Assembly (NCBI RefSeq): GCF_000834655.1
Contig: NZ_JXQQ01000010.1
Location: forward strand, 186,001 to 250,000
Length of the DNA stretch: 64,000 nucleotides
DNA from: Variovorax paradoxus
GTDB lineage: Bacteria > Pseudomonadota > Gammaproteobacteria > Burkholderiales > Burkholderiaceae_C
Direction: 5' to 3'
Position numbers and translations under genes: made by a program
Part shown: positions 8,609 to 18,936 of the stretch, one piece after another
Layout: every line of letters starts with the position of its first letter
Numbering within the stretch: the stretch's first letter is position 1
The notes under the pieces: generated by a model
The model's input: only the letters and a program-made list of their open reading frames with translations
What the model was told of the DNA's origin: nothing
Databases searched by the model: none

Positions 8609-10006
8609 TCAACTGTGCGTGCTTGCAGCTTGGCGAAGCGCTCGTGCGTTCTGGGCACACACCGCGCGAAACTCGCCGCTGATTCGGCCGTCAGCCGCCG
8701 CACTGTCCCAGAACGCGACCGCAGCCTCTGCCGCCTGCTTCCACGCGTTTCGCTCTGACGGCAGCGGCAGCCGCGGTGCATAGGTTCGATGAGGCAATTC
8801 CACGCCGCGCACCGGACCATAGGTCATCGGCAGCATGTCATAGATCGGTGCCAGCTGCAGCTGCAGCTGCGCCTGGCCACCGACCGAGACAGGCCGGAAC
8901 GACAGGTTGCCGTCGTGCATGTCGGTGTTGCCGATGAGTTGTCCGAAATGCCCGAGAAGACCGATCCGGCCAACGTCATCGTTGGTGATCCACCCGGACG
9001 CAGCCAGTGGTCGCACGCCCTCTGCCCAGGGGCGGCCACCGGCGCCGACGAAGGTTGAATTCAGAGCGCTCCACGAAACGACCGGAGAACGACCGATGGC
9101 TCCATGCCTGTCGAATCGGTCGACCTCGAGGAACGTTCGGTTCGCAAGGACGAGGATCCTGGATCGGGCCACCTCAATGCCCGTGCGGTCTGTCAGTGCT
9201 TGAGCCGCAAGATGCTCGCACACAAGCAGGTCCGCCCAGCGCCGGGTGCCCGGAGAATCATCCGAGCCTGAGAACTTCACCAGAACATGCTGATCGCCGC
9301 CGGCCGTGTGCCGCATGGCAGTGAACTTCGGAAATTCGCCGCCGGCCGACGAGCCAGCCACCCCGAGTTCCAGCGCTTGCGTCGCGAGGCGGGGGTAAGC
9401 CTCGCCCAGTTGGTCATCGGCGATGCCCTGCGGTCCTGTGCCGTCGCTGAGCGCCTGAACCTGCTCGAGCCACCTCCTGGCCGCCACTTCGCCGACCAGC
9501 AGGTCGCCAGGAGCGTCAGTCCCCAGCAGGGACAGCGCATAAAGGACGTCGTCATCGGACCAGTTCGCCGGGTCCTCGCTCACCTTCAGCAGGGCGGCGT
9601 GGTGTCGAGCGAAGTTTCGCCCGAGAAAGCCCTGGGGCCGCATGTCCTGCATCATGTATGGCAGGCCTTCGAACCAGCCCCGTCTCATTTCGTCGTCCAA
9701 GGGCCACCCGAATCCCTCGGAAAACGCGGCGGCCGTGCCGTCGGGGTGGACCAGGTCCAGCACCGCCACCTGGTGTTGAGTTCCCCGTCGGTCGATCCGG
9801 AAGAGCGGAATCGGCGCATTGTCTCCCCTCAGGGCGCGCCGCGCCGCATATGTCGTGCGCCTGGCGCTTCCGCGCACGACCACCGCCGCGCCCGCAGTGC
9901 GAATGGCCCGGCTCAGTGTCGGACGACTCACGCCCATCGCATCGGCAAGCGCAGCCGCCTGAAGAGGGCCCTTGGCACGAAGGATAGTGACAGGATCAGC
10001 AGCCAT
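8609..10006 (-). CDS. HipA-family serine/threonine kinase with N-terminal winged-helix domain (YjjJ-like)
   Basis: 465-aa protein. Residues 1-60 look like a small DNA-binding helix-turn-helix (LADAMGVSRPTLSRAIR at 20-36). The rest matches the HipA kinase fold: GGEFPKF with Lys227, a lysine in VLVKFSG (244), FLEVDRFDR near 292-300, the catalytic loop GNTDMHDGN (Asp362, Asn367), and the metal-binding Asp in APIYDM (Asp390). HipA toxins phosphorylate translation factors such as GltX. The YjjJ/HipH branch has this single-protein layout with no separate HipB antitoxin, and no hipB is next to this gene. It diverges from a recombinase gene and shares its control region with it. Family call is firm; toxicity is unproven. 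Confidence 0.88.
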   Translation of the reverse strand: MAADPVTILRAKGPLQAAALADAMGVSRPTLSRAIRTAGAAVVVRGSARRTTYAARRALRGDNAPIPLFRIDRRGTQHQVAVLDLVHPDGTAAAFSEGFGWPLDDEMRRGWFEGLPYMMQDMRPQGFLGRNFARHHAALLKVSEDPANWSDDDVLYALSLLGTDAPGDLLVGEVAARRWLEQVQALSDGTGPQGIADDQLGEAYPRLATQALELGVAGSSAGGEFPKFTAMRHTAGGDQHVLVKFSGSDDSPGTRRWADLLVCEHLAAQALTDRTGIEVARSRILVLANRTFLEVDRFDRHGAIGRSPVVSWSALNSTFVGAGGRPWAEGVRPLAASGWITNDDVGRIGLLGHFGQLIGNTDMHDGNLSFRPVSVGGQAQLQLQLAPIYDMLPMTYGPVRGVELPHRTYAPRLPLPSERNAWKQAAEAAVAFWDSAAADGRISGEFRAVCAQNARALRQAASTHS

Positions 10007-10214
10007 GTGAAACGATATCAGAGTTCATATCCGCGTCAAATGCAACCGCAGACAACCGGAAATTTGCTCGTCCAATGAAACGATGTATGAAACGATTTTA
10101 CAAGAGCGGTGAATTGCAGGAAGAGCTGGCGGCTACGCCTTCGGCCCGCGTACGTCCTGCATCAAGGCGCTAGACAAGCGATCGAGTTGCAGAAGCAAGG
10201 TGACAGTCACGTTA

Positions 10215-10321
10215 AAAACATACTAACGGGAAGCGGTTAGGCAATAAGCATCAACCGGAACCTAGCGCTCTGCACTGCCGCAACGGCTTTCCAACAAACG
10301 GGTATCCCGTTAGTATGTTTT
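10215..10321. repeat. 17-bp perfect inverted repeat between hipA-like and recombinase genes
   Basis: The arms at 10215-10231 and 10305-10321 are exact reverse complements (core CATACTAACGGGA), separated by 73 bp. The right arm ends 16 bp before the recombinase start, and the left arm is about 210 bp upstream of the hipA-like start. Possible roles are an operator bound through a DNA loop by the HipA-like or recombinase protein, or a recombination site. The region holds no other gene. Confidence 0.75.
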
Positions 10322-10337
10322 CATTTCGCCGATTGCC

Positions 10338-11372
10338 ATGGTCGCTGAATCACTCCCTTTGTTCGACGAGATGCCCGCCCCGGGCCAACATCATGAGATG
10401 ACGCAGGCTTTCGAGGCCTGGATCGCGGATCAGCGCGATTCCGGCTTGATGCGGCAGGACGCGTCGGTGGCCGTCTACCGGGACATGTGGGAGGCTTTCG
10501 CGGGCTGGTGCCTCGGACAATCACCTGCGGTGGGACTGTCCTCAATCTGCCCAGCCGACCTGCAGGCTTTCCAGGATGCTCGATTCGGTCGCAAAACCTC
10601 GGACCTGTCGCTCACGCCTCGCCACGCGTTGCGACTGATGCGACTGATCGACCGGGTGCTGCGTCACCACGCGGCTCGAGCTGATTCGCCGGTCAATACC
10701 GCCGCCGCGGACTGGATCGCTGCCCATCCCAAAGTGCGCCATGCCGACGCGCCGGATACCGACCCATTGCCAGAATACCTCGCGGTGAGCGAGGCGAGAC
10801 GGCTGATTGCGTTTCTCTCGGCCGCCCGGCCCCGGCCGGGCGCTTCTCGCGATGCCCAGGTACAGATGACCTGGCACGAGGTGCGCAACAGGACCTCGAT
10901 CGGCCTGCAGCTCGGTGCTGGCCTCACGCCCGGTGACGTGCGGGCGTTGACCCTGGCGTCGCCCGTTGCGCAAGGCGGCCGCGTGCGCGAACGGCCGTGG
11001 AAGCTGCATGTCCCCGCGTACGGCAACTCGACGGCGCGCGAGACGCCCGTGGCGCCCTGGGCGGGTGAGTTGCTGCAACACTGGCTGCGCGTACGCGCCG
11101 AGGCAGGCATGGGAGGAGAATTCCTGTTCCCTTCCACGCGAACCGGCAAACAGTGGCAAAAGCCGTCTCAGTACGAGTCCGCAAGACGAGTGCTCGAGGA
11201 GGCCGGCATGGACTCGCGCGAGGGCGGATCGTTTCGGCTGCGACACACCTTTGCGCTCAGGCAACTGCGCCGCGGAACGTCGCCCGAGCAGGTGGCCCGA
11301 TGGCTGGGCATCGAGCCGGCGAAGATGAAACGCTACGAACGGGTATTGCCGGGCGTGGTCGATGTCGTGTGA
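10338..11372 (+). CDS. Degenerate tyrosine recombinase/integrase-family protein
   Basis: 344-aa protein with an N-terminal SAM-like core-binding region (about 20-115) and a C-terminal phage-integrase catalytic fold (about 150-340). The fold is recognisable from GLQLGAGLTPGD, the box-II segment SFRLRHTFA and a terminal WLGIEPAKMKRYERV. Several catalytic positions differ from the canonical R-H-R-H-Y set: Thr197 stands where Arg I is expected, Phe299 where box-II His is expected, and Ile325 where His/Trp III is expected. Arg302, His303 and Tyr333 remain. It may therefore be a DNA-binding or structural relative, not an active recombinase. No Shine-Dalgarno sequence is evident before the ATG, and the 17-bp inverted repeat lies just upstream. 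Confidence 0.8.
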   Translation: MVAESLPLFDEMPAPGQHHEMTQAFEAWIADQRDSGLMRQDASVAVYRDMWEAFAGWCLGQSPAVGLSSICPADLQAFQDARFGRKTSDLSLTPRHALRLMRLIDRVLRHHAARADSPVNTAAADWIAAHPKVRHADAPDTDPLPEYLAVSEARRLIAFLSAARPRPGASRDAQVQMTWHEVRNRTSIGLQLGAGLTPGDVRALTLASPVAQGGRVRERPWKLHVPAYGNSTARETPVAPWAGELLQHWLRVRAEAGMGGEFLFPSTRTGKQWQKPSQYESARRVLEEAGMDSREGGSFRLRHTFALRQLRRGTSPEQVARWLGIEPAKMKRYERVLPGVVDVV

Positions 11373-11854
11373 TGTTCATGTTTTCCTCGCGACGCCCCGG
11401 TGCCCCTTCGGCGTCGGACAGGCGACGGTTCCGCGACCGTCGTTGACATTGCCAGGCGGCAGGCAGCTCCACAGCGAATCGCTCAGAGCGACCGCCCTCC
11501 ATGGCGCAATGTGCAGGAGTGCGCTCAGCCGTGCGGTCTGCTTCGATCGTTCTGCAACGCCGCAGCCGGTGCCGACGCAGTCGGGCAATGCATGTCGCTA
11601 GCCAGAACCCCATTTCCGCCACACCGTGGCTTGCCTGAAAACCTGAAGGCCCGCCGGCTTCCGCCACGTTGTTCCACAGGGTGCCTCAGTTGATGACGCG
11701 GGCGTCCACGTGACGCGAAAAGCCGATCTGCGGGATCCGCAACGCGCGCCTGTGCATGCCGACCGTCCATCACGCAACTAACACATAGTGCAGTTGCGAG
11801 GTTGGGGCGGATCTTCAACGATGCAGCGGTCCGCCACCCGCCCAAGGAGCATCC
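11373..11854. other. 482-bp intergenic region before pabAB, with a small hairpin
   Basis: No convincing gene. CGACGGT (11423-11429) and ACCGTCG (11436-11442) form a 7-bp stem with a 6-nt loop, about 50 bp after the recombinase stop; it lacks a T-run, so it is only a weak terminator candidate. An AAGGAG ribosome-binding site lies just before the pabAB start. The recombinase-pabAB boundary is also a possible edge of an inserted segment. Confidence 0.4.
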
Positions 11855-14054
<2,200 letters not shown>

Positions 14055-14062
<8 letters not shown>

Positions 14063-14918
14063 CGCGCAGGCCAATCGCCGGGGCATCGTCCTCATGCTGG
14101 TGGCCATGGGGTGCTACGTCCTCAATGATGTCTTCGTCAAACTGGCCGCGCAGAACCTCCCACCCGGCCAGGTCCTTGCGGTCCGAGGCGCCTTCGCCGG
14201 CGTCTTTGTGCTGGCCATCGCCCGCGGCACGCGTGCCGGATGGCGAGCCGCACGGCGGCCCATTGTCGGGTTGCGCTGCGGGCTTGAGATCACCACGGCA
14301 CTCGCGTCCGTCATCGCCCTGTCGCTGGCGCCGCTCGCCACAGTCAGCACGCTGATGATGACCGCGCCGCTCATGATCGCCGCTGCCGCGATGGCACTGC
14401 GCTGGGAGCCGTGGCGAGGCAGCCGGCTGGTCGCGACCGCAGCCGGCTTCGCCGGCGTGGTGTTGGTCATTCAGCCGTCTGCGCGCATCGAAGTGCCGGC
14501 TGCAGGACACGCTTGTGCACTGCTGTGCGCTGCCTCGCTCGCCGCGCGCGACCTGGTGACTCGGCGCATGCCCGACACGATTCCTTCGGCGACCATCGCC
14601 CTCGCGACCACATTTGCCGTGTGCCTGTCCGGCCTGCTGCTGGGGGTGGTGGAACGATGGGCCCCACTCACGCGCCACGAACTCGCCATGATGGCGGCGG
14701 CTGCGGGCTGTGCGGCGCTGGGCAATTACGCCCTGATCGTCGCCTGCCGCGGCGTGGACCTTTCGGTCGTCACGCCTTTCCGCTACAGCCTCATCGTATG
14801 GGCGCTGCTGCTGGGATATGTCGTCTGGGACGACATGCCTCGGCTCGAGGCGCTCGCCGGTGTGGTCCTGATCATTGCAGCGGGTGCCCTCACCGTGTGG
14901 ATGTCACGGCGCCCGTAG
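14055..14918 (+). CDS. EamA/DMT-superfamily transporter
   Basis: 287-aa integral membrane protein with about ten hydrophobic segments arranged as two EamA repeats. It starts MASAQANRRGIVLMLVAMG and includes the typical VLNDVFVK near residue 25 and a second-half GVVLIIAAGAL near the end. The ATG at 14055 overlaps the pabAB stop by 8 bp and starts the first membrane helix directly; an upstream in-frame start at 13947 would add an implausible basic peptide. DMT proteins export metabolites or amino acids. Coupling to pabAB suggests transport of a related aromatic compound, which is inference only. Confidence 0.88.
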
Positions 14919-15030
14919 TACAAGGTCCCCATATTCACTATCACACGTGGGCCGCCACAGCGTTCCTGCCCTTAAAGTCCGATTCAGCGCTTCAAAGTCC
15001 TAAACAACAACTGGCCCGTCCGGCCGGTTT

Positions 15031-15050
15031 CGGCCAGGAGCGGCCGTTCG
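15031..15050 (+). repeat. Dispersed intergenic repeat, copy 1 (partial)
   Basis: CGGCCAGGAGCGGCCGTTCG matches the core of the family seen again at 15709 and 16243 and, inverted, at 35159. It lies between the EamA gene and the first small unknown gene, in a stretch (14919-15146) with no gene. Confidence 0.55.
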
Positions 15051-15146
15051 GCACGCCGGCATAACGGGCCCGGTAGCGGTCACTGGCGCGTCGCAAGGTT
15101 GACCTGCAGCGCAGAAGCCGACCAATTTAGGACTTGAGACCAAAGA

Positions 15147-15623
15147 ATGCGTGAGCGCGAATTCGACAGTTCTGTGGGGCGCATCATTGAGCCGGTCGTG
15201 GCACTATGGGGTTTCACTACCGGCGGAGGACGTGGCTGCACTTTCCATCGGAAAGTGCACGATGACCTGTTCCACTTCATCCACTTTTCGCAACGGTCGA
15301 GCGGTGTTGAGTTCGAGGTATGGGTCTTCCCCGGCACCCCCTCGCTCGGGTCTGAGCAGTGGGCTGGTTTCCCAGACTTCGTGGGCGTTCCCACGGGTCA
15401 GGCTGCTGGCCTCAATGCGAAGCTTGGAGTGGGCGGCGATGCGTCTCGCTTTCCCTGTAGAGACCGCAAGGCCCTCGATGTCGCGCTTTCGCGGGCGGTT
15501 GTGCCTGCACTGCAGACCCATGCACGGCCCTACTTGGCCAACTTCCAGTCGGTGCAAGACCTAGTTCCGGTGTTGGAGCATCGCCAATGGACGAGTGTCC
15601 TCGGCGGCCGACAGGAGGGTTGA
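15147..15623 (+). CDS. Small conserved-type hypothetical protein (possibly DUF4304-like)
   Basis: 158 aa, soluble, no signal peptide. The pattern is a hydrophobic N-terminus, then GFTTGGGRGCTFHRK, then a beta-rich LFHFIHFSQRSSGVEFEVWVF region. This resembles DUF4304-type small proteins, some of which sit in toxin/immunity islands; the match is by eye only. Start ATG 15147 is chosen because residues directly after it fit the fold; an overlapping frame at 15151 looks like a shadow. The gene is flanked by copies of the dispersed repeat and is lower in GC than its neighbours. Function unknown. Confidence 0.55.
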   Translation: MREREFDSSVGRIIEPVVALWGFTTGGGRGCTFHRKVHDDLFHFIHFSQRSSGVEFEVWVFPGTPSLGSEQWAGFPDFVGVPTGQAAGLNAKLGVGGDASRFPCRDRKALDVALSRAVVPALQTHARPYLANFQSVQDLVPVLEHRQWTSVLGGRQEG

Positions 15624-15708
15624 CATGCATTGGGGAATGGCGCTTTTGATCGACCACTTCGCGCCCCCCTGACTACCGCTAGGGCCCTTTGCTCCGACCT
15701 GGCGCGAG

Positions 15709-15736
15709 GCTACAGTCGGCCAGCAGCGGTCGTCCG
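15709..15736 (+). repeat. Dispersed intergenic repeat, copy 2
   Basis: GCTACAGTCGGCCAGCAGCG plus the following GTCGTCCG. It matches copy 3 at 16243-16270 with four differences over 28 bp. It separates two small unknown genes. Confidence 0.7.
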
Positions 15737-15773
15737 AGACAAACTATCAACTAAGCCAAGAATCGTACCTTCG

Positions 15774-16160
15774 ATGAGTCACCTCACCATTTCGAGCATC
15801 AACTGGCTTTCAGATAGCGAGGACGCCGATGTCACACTTTCCAGCGATGTGGCCACGGTGGTGGCCTTCTGCTTCCAGTGCTCTTACAAGGTTGGCCAAA
15901 CAGTTCCCAACCTGCTGCATCCGATCATGGTTGGCGAACTGCAGTCTCCATACCTACAAGACTGGCCGGCGGACGAGAAAGCACTCGTTGGTGCAGAGCG
16001 GCTGGAGCGCCACGGGGGCTCCGGGTATCGCGGTTGCGGCGAAGTAGTCGATCAAGCTGAGGGACTGGTCCAGGTTCGCGGCTTTGTCTTCAACTTCGGG
16101 GATGTCCCGGCTGGTGCCGAAACTGTCCGGTTTCAGTTTGACCGACTGGACCTTTGGTGA
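15774..16160 (+). CDS. Hypothetical protein, 128 aa
   Basis: Starts MSHLTISSINWLSDSEDADV at the ATG at 15774. The frame stays open upstream to 15630, but that part crosses the dispersed repeat and reads as basic nonsense. The protein is acidic and probably beta-rich, with no signal peptide and two cysteines in VAFCFQCSYK. No family is recognised. It ends FNFGDVPAGAETVRFQFDRLDLW, the sort of C-terminus seen in small single-domain cytosolic proteins. It may be part of an immunity or stress gene array, but nothing in the sequence proves that. Confidence 0.55.
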   Translation: MSHLTISSINWLSDSEDADVTLSSDVATVVAFCFQCSYKVGQTVPNLLHPIMVGELQSPYLQDWPADEKALVGAERLERHGGSGYRGCGEVVDQAEGLVQVRGFVFNFGDVPAGAETVRFQFDRLDLW

Positions 16161-16242
16161 GCACAGATGTGAGCAGATAGACGACTGCTTTCGAGAACAG
16201 CGAACTTCGGCTTATGGCCCGTTCACGACGGCGGCGCGACAG

Positions 16243-16270
16243 GCTACAGTCGGCCAAAAGCGGACGGTCG
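16243..16270 (+). repeat. Dispersed intergenic repeat, copy 3
   Basis: GCTACAGTCGGCCAAAAGCG plus GACGGTCG, downstream of the 128-aa unknown gene and about 150 bp before the OmpH/Skp gene. It has the same orientation as copy 2. The surrounding 16161-16416 contains no convincing gene. Confidence 0.7.
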
Positions 16271-16416
16271 GTGACCGTCTTCACAGAGAGTCGACAGAGG
16301 CTTTTGAAACCTGCAGAGCTGCCCAATGACGTCTGAGCGTTGCGTGTAGGAACGGCTGTTTATGGGGCGCCGCATAACATCCAGTGCTTTCACATCCACG
16401 TCGGAGGGGCATTCTA

Positions 16417-16992
16417 ATGAACAGACTTATTCAGACCATTGCGGTGGCTGCCTGCGCGGTGGCCCGCCGTGAAGCGGTTGTCTTTGCCGCCGGTGCGGCG
16501 GCGGCGTGCATGCTCTTTCTGGCTCCTTCATCCGCGCTAGCTCAGCAACTTAAGATCGGCTACGTGGACTTCGAGCGCGCGATGCTCCTGTCGCTCCCCG
16601 CCAGGGCTATGCAGGACAAGCTGGCTGCCGAAATCCGCCCTCGACAGAAGCAACTGGATGAGTTGGAAGCTCACCTCAAGGCCATGGCCGACCAACTGGA
16701 TAAGGATGGACCCACGCTGTCCGAACACGATATCGGTCGCAGGCGGCGCGAACTGCTCGATCAGGAACGCGACCTCAGGCGAAAGCTCCTTGAGTTCAAT
16801 GAAGAGGTGGCTCAGCGCCTCAACGAGCAGAAGTCCGAGCTATGGGACCTGACACACCGTGCGATCCGGCAGATCTTCAAGCAGGAAAAGTACGACCTGA
16901 TACTGCAGGATGCCGTTATGGCTGCGCCAACGGTGGACATCACTAACGAGGTGATGAAAGCGCTCGCGACTGCTGCCCCTGCGGCGCAGTGA
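16417..16992 (+). CDS. OmpH/Skp-family periplasmic chaperone-like protein
   Basis: 191 aa. A long signal peptide (about residues 1-42, hydrophobic core AAGAAAACMLFLAPSSALA) is followed by KIGYVDFERAML, the usual OmpH start (canonical IGYVDxxR). A charged coiled-coil (about 65-150) follows, and a short beta segment (YDLILQDAVMAAPTVDIT) closes the Skp core. Skp trimers hold unfolded outer-membrane proteins in the periplasm. The ATG at 16417 has GGAGGGG 7-13 bases upstream. It stands alone here, outside the bamA-lpxD context of the housekeeping skp, so it is probably a second, accessory copy. Confidence 0.85.
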   Translation: MNRLIQTIAVAACAVARREAVVFAAGAAAACMLFLAPSSALAQQLKIGYVDFERAMLLSLPARAMQDKLAAEIRPRQKQLDELEAHLKAMADQLDKDGPTLSEHDIGRRRRELLDQERDLRRKLLEFNEEVAQRLNEQKSELWDLTHRAIRQIFKQEKYDLILQDAVMAAPTVDITNEVMKALATAAPAAQ

Positions 16993-17442
16993 CTGGCACT
17001 CACGACGAACATCACTCATTTTGAGAGAACTTTGTGAGCTTGACGATTGCTGACAGGCTCTTATCAGCGGGCTGGTGCCGACAGCTCGATGAGTGGCTGC
17101 TTGGGGCCCGATGCGGTCTTTCGATGCGCGAGGGCTGAGGACTGCTTTGCAGCGATTGCCGTCGTCGGGCTTGGAGCCCCGGAAGTCTGCATTGAGGCCA
17201 ACATCCGACGCCGGGTTCGTGGGCTCGGCTACGGGGCTCAGAGCGAGATCTCTCTGCATCAAAATCAGGACGGTCTTTTTGGCCGATGCCGCTGCGACCT
17301 TGTTCTGCCACCACAGAGCAGTCACTGCATCCAAAGCCAACGATCAACTGGCGGGACTGCCGAAGGTAGACTCGAAGCCAGATTGGACAGATGAACAGAC
17401 TGTGCTCGATATCCTTCCCCCTCCCCCATTCGCCGCGTGTCC
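16993..17442. other. 450-bp intergenic region without a gene
   Basis: No motif-bearing frame was found. TTTGCAGCGATTGCCGTCGT at 17148-17167 resembles TTTGCAGCGATTGCTGTCGG at 57938-57957, another gene-free gap, so both may hold copies of one intergenic element. Confidence 0.45.
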
Positions 17443-18174
17443 ATGAAAGCGCTCCCACGGGCGCTCAAGCCCAAGCCCGCGCAAACCCAAGCCGCCCCTG
17501 CGCGTCAGCCGGGCATCGCGCGCGCGAACACACGCCGCGATGGCGAGGGAACCCGTGAACGAATACTGGATGCGGCCGAGGAACTGTTCGCGGCCCATGG
17601 TTTTCACGGCACATCCATGCGCGACGTGGCCGAGGTGATCGGGTCCGGCATCGCGCTCGTCACCTACCATTTCGGCACGAAGGACGTGCTCTTCAGCACC
17701 GTGATCAAGCGCCGCGCTGCCTACATGGCGCACGAACGGATTCTTGCGCTCGATGCGGCGCGGGCCCGGGTGCAAGGCGGGGCCCTGCCAGTGGAAGACC
17801 TCGTGTCGGGCTATGTGTGGCCCTTCGTCGAGCGAAGCGTGGCCGGCGGCAAGGGGTGGAAGAACTACTCGCTCTTCGTCGCCCGCCATGCGAACTCACC
17901 GGAGTTCTCGAAAGTCCTCAGCGAGCACTACGACCCTGTCGCCAGGCAGTACCTGAACGAGTTCGAGCGGACCTTCCCCGGCATGCCGCAGAAGGACCTC
18001 TACTACGCCTTCAGCTTCATGGTCGGGGCCATGGTCGCCACCGTGGCCGAGCCGGGCCGGGTCGAGCACTTGTCGTTCGGCCAGATCAAGGCAAGCGACG
18101 TCGAAGAGGTCTTCAAGCGAATGCTCCCCTTCCTCTCCGCCGGATTCAAGTCGCTCGTTCCGCAGCCTTCATAG
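17443..18174 (+). CDS. TetR/AcrR-family transcriptional regulator
   Basis: 243 aa from ATG 17443; a GTG two codons upstream is equally possible. After a basic, proline-rich leader comes the TetR DNA-binding domain (TRERILDAAEELFAAHGF, then the recognition helix VTYHFGTKDVLF near residue 70). A ligand-binding helical domain follows, with a C-terminal TetR_C-type segment (YYAFSFMVGAMVATVAEPGR). It converges with the next gene and overlaps it by 29 bp. It marks the left edge of the large leftward catabolic cluster and may regulate it, though no operator was identified. Confidence 0.88.
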   Translation: MKALPRALKPKPAQTQAAPARQPGIARANTRRDGEGTRERILDAAEELFAAHGFHGTSMRDVAEVIGSGIALVTYHFGTKDVLFSTVIKRRAAYMAHERILALDAARARVQGGALPVEDLVSGYVWPFVERSVAGGKGWKNYSLFVARHANSPEFSKVLSEHYDPVARQYLNEFERTFPGMPQKDLYYAFSFMVGAMVATVAEPGRVEHLSFGQIKASDVEEVFKRMLPFLSAGFKSLVPQPS

Positions 18175-18913
18175 CCTCTCGGAGCCAATGCGAGAACTCG
18201 CAGGCGAGGTGCCACTGATGTTCTCGGATCATGTGCTGCGCCACTGCCGAGGGGAACTCGACCATCAGCCGCACCAGCGCGCCGTCCCCGTCGTCACGCA
18301 TCTGGTGCCGGACGCCACCCAAGGCCGTCCCATCTATCAGGCGCGCCGTGCCGACGGATTGATAGGGATAGGCCGGATCGCGCGGCGTCTTCACGCCGGA
18401 TTCGTCGTCGAACCGCATGAAGAACCGGGCCGGGAAAGGCGAGCCTCCCGTGGTCTCGATGACTTCCAGCGTGTCGCCGCGAGGCTCCAGCACATAGTGG
18501 TCGGGGCATGCCAACAGGTTGCTCTGCCGATTGGCCAGCGTGTCGTTTCGCATCAGGTCGTCGATGGTGTCGAAGATCTGCTTCGCGCTGCACCGCGGCA
18601 CCCTCACCTCCGTCACGCACTGCTTGCGACGTCCGCCCGAAATGAAGCCTGTGAGCTTCGAGACGAACCCCGTGATGCCGATACCGCCGCTCAGCCCGTC
18701 ACGCAAGCCCTGGCGACCGCATTCCTCCTTGAGCCGCAGCAACTCGGCGCGCAATGATGCGAGATCGTTGGGCAGAGGCTGGACGCTCGCCTCGCGCTTG
18801 AGCATCCGCCGAAGCTTCGGCAAGATGACCCGCGCACGGCGAGCCTCCCAGTCTTCGACCTGTGCAGACGTCACCTGGGTTCCGTCGATTCTGATGTCCA
18901 GGGTGTCATTCAT
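18146..18913 (-). CDS. Hypothetical protein, possibly SRPBCC/START-like fold
   Basis: 255 aa, no signal peptide. The N-terminal third is helical and charged with a glycine-rich link (LRDGLSGGIGITGFVSKLTG). The remainder (VTEVRVPRCSAKQIFDTIDD to LRRD-type segments) has the alternation of strands and one long C-terminal helix (HMIREHQWHLACEFSHWLRE) seen in SRPBCC proteins; this is a guess. It lies last in the catabolic cluster, 23 bp after the CocE hydrolase, so it probably shares its transcript. Its 3' end overlaps tetR. Function not recognised. Confidence 0.65.
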   Translation of the reverse strand: MNDTLDIRIDGTQVTSAQVEDWEARRARVILPKLRRMLKREASVQPLPNDLASLRAELLRLKEECGRQGLRDGLSGGIGITGFVSKLTGFISGGRRKQCVTEVRVPRCSAKQIFDTIDDLMRNDTLANRQSNLLACPDHYVLEPRGDTLEVIETTGGSPFPARFFMRFDDESGVKTPRDPAYPYQSVGTARLIDGTALGGVRHQMRDDGDGALVRLMVEFPSAVAQHMIREHQWHLACEFSHWLREAMKAAERAT

Positions 18914-18936
18914 CGTTCACCTCTTCGAAGAAGAAT

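Noticed and set aside
8273..8758. Gene on the plus strand of 161 aa in the iclR-hipA gap.
   Set aside because: Overlaps the HipA-like gene antisense, has no ribosome-binding site or motif, and looks like a GC-rich chance frame.
15031..16270. Integron cassette array explaining the small genes and repeats.
   Set aside because: No attC hallmark (GTTRRRY/RYYYAAC pairs) or integron integrase was seen; the only recombinase is 4 kb away and degenerate.
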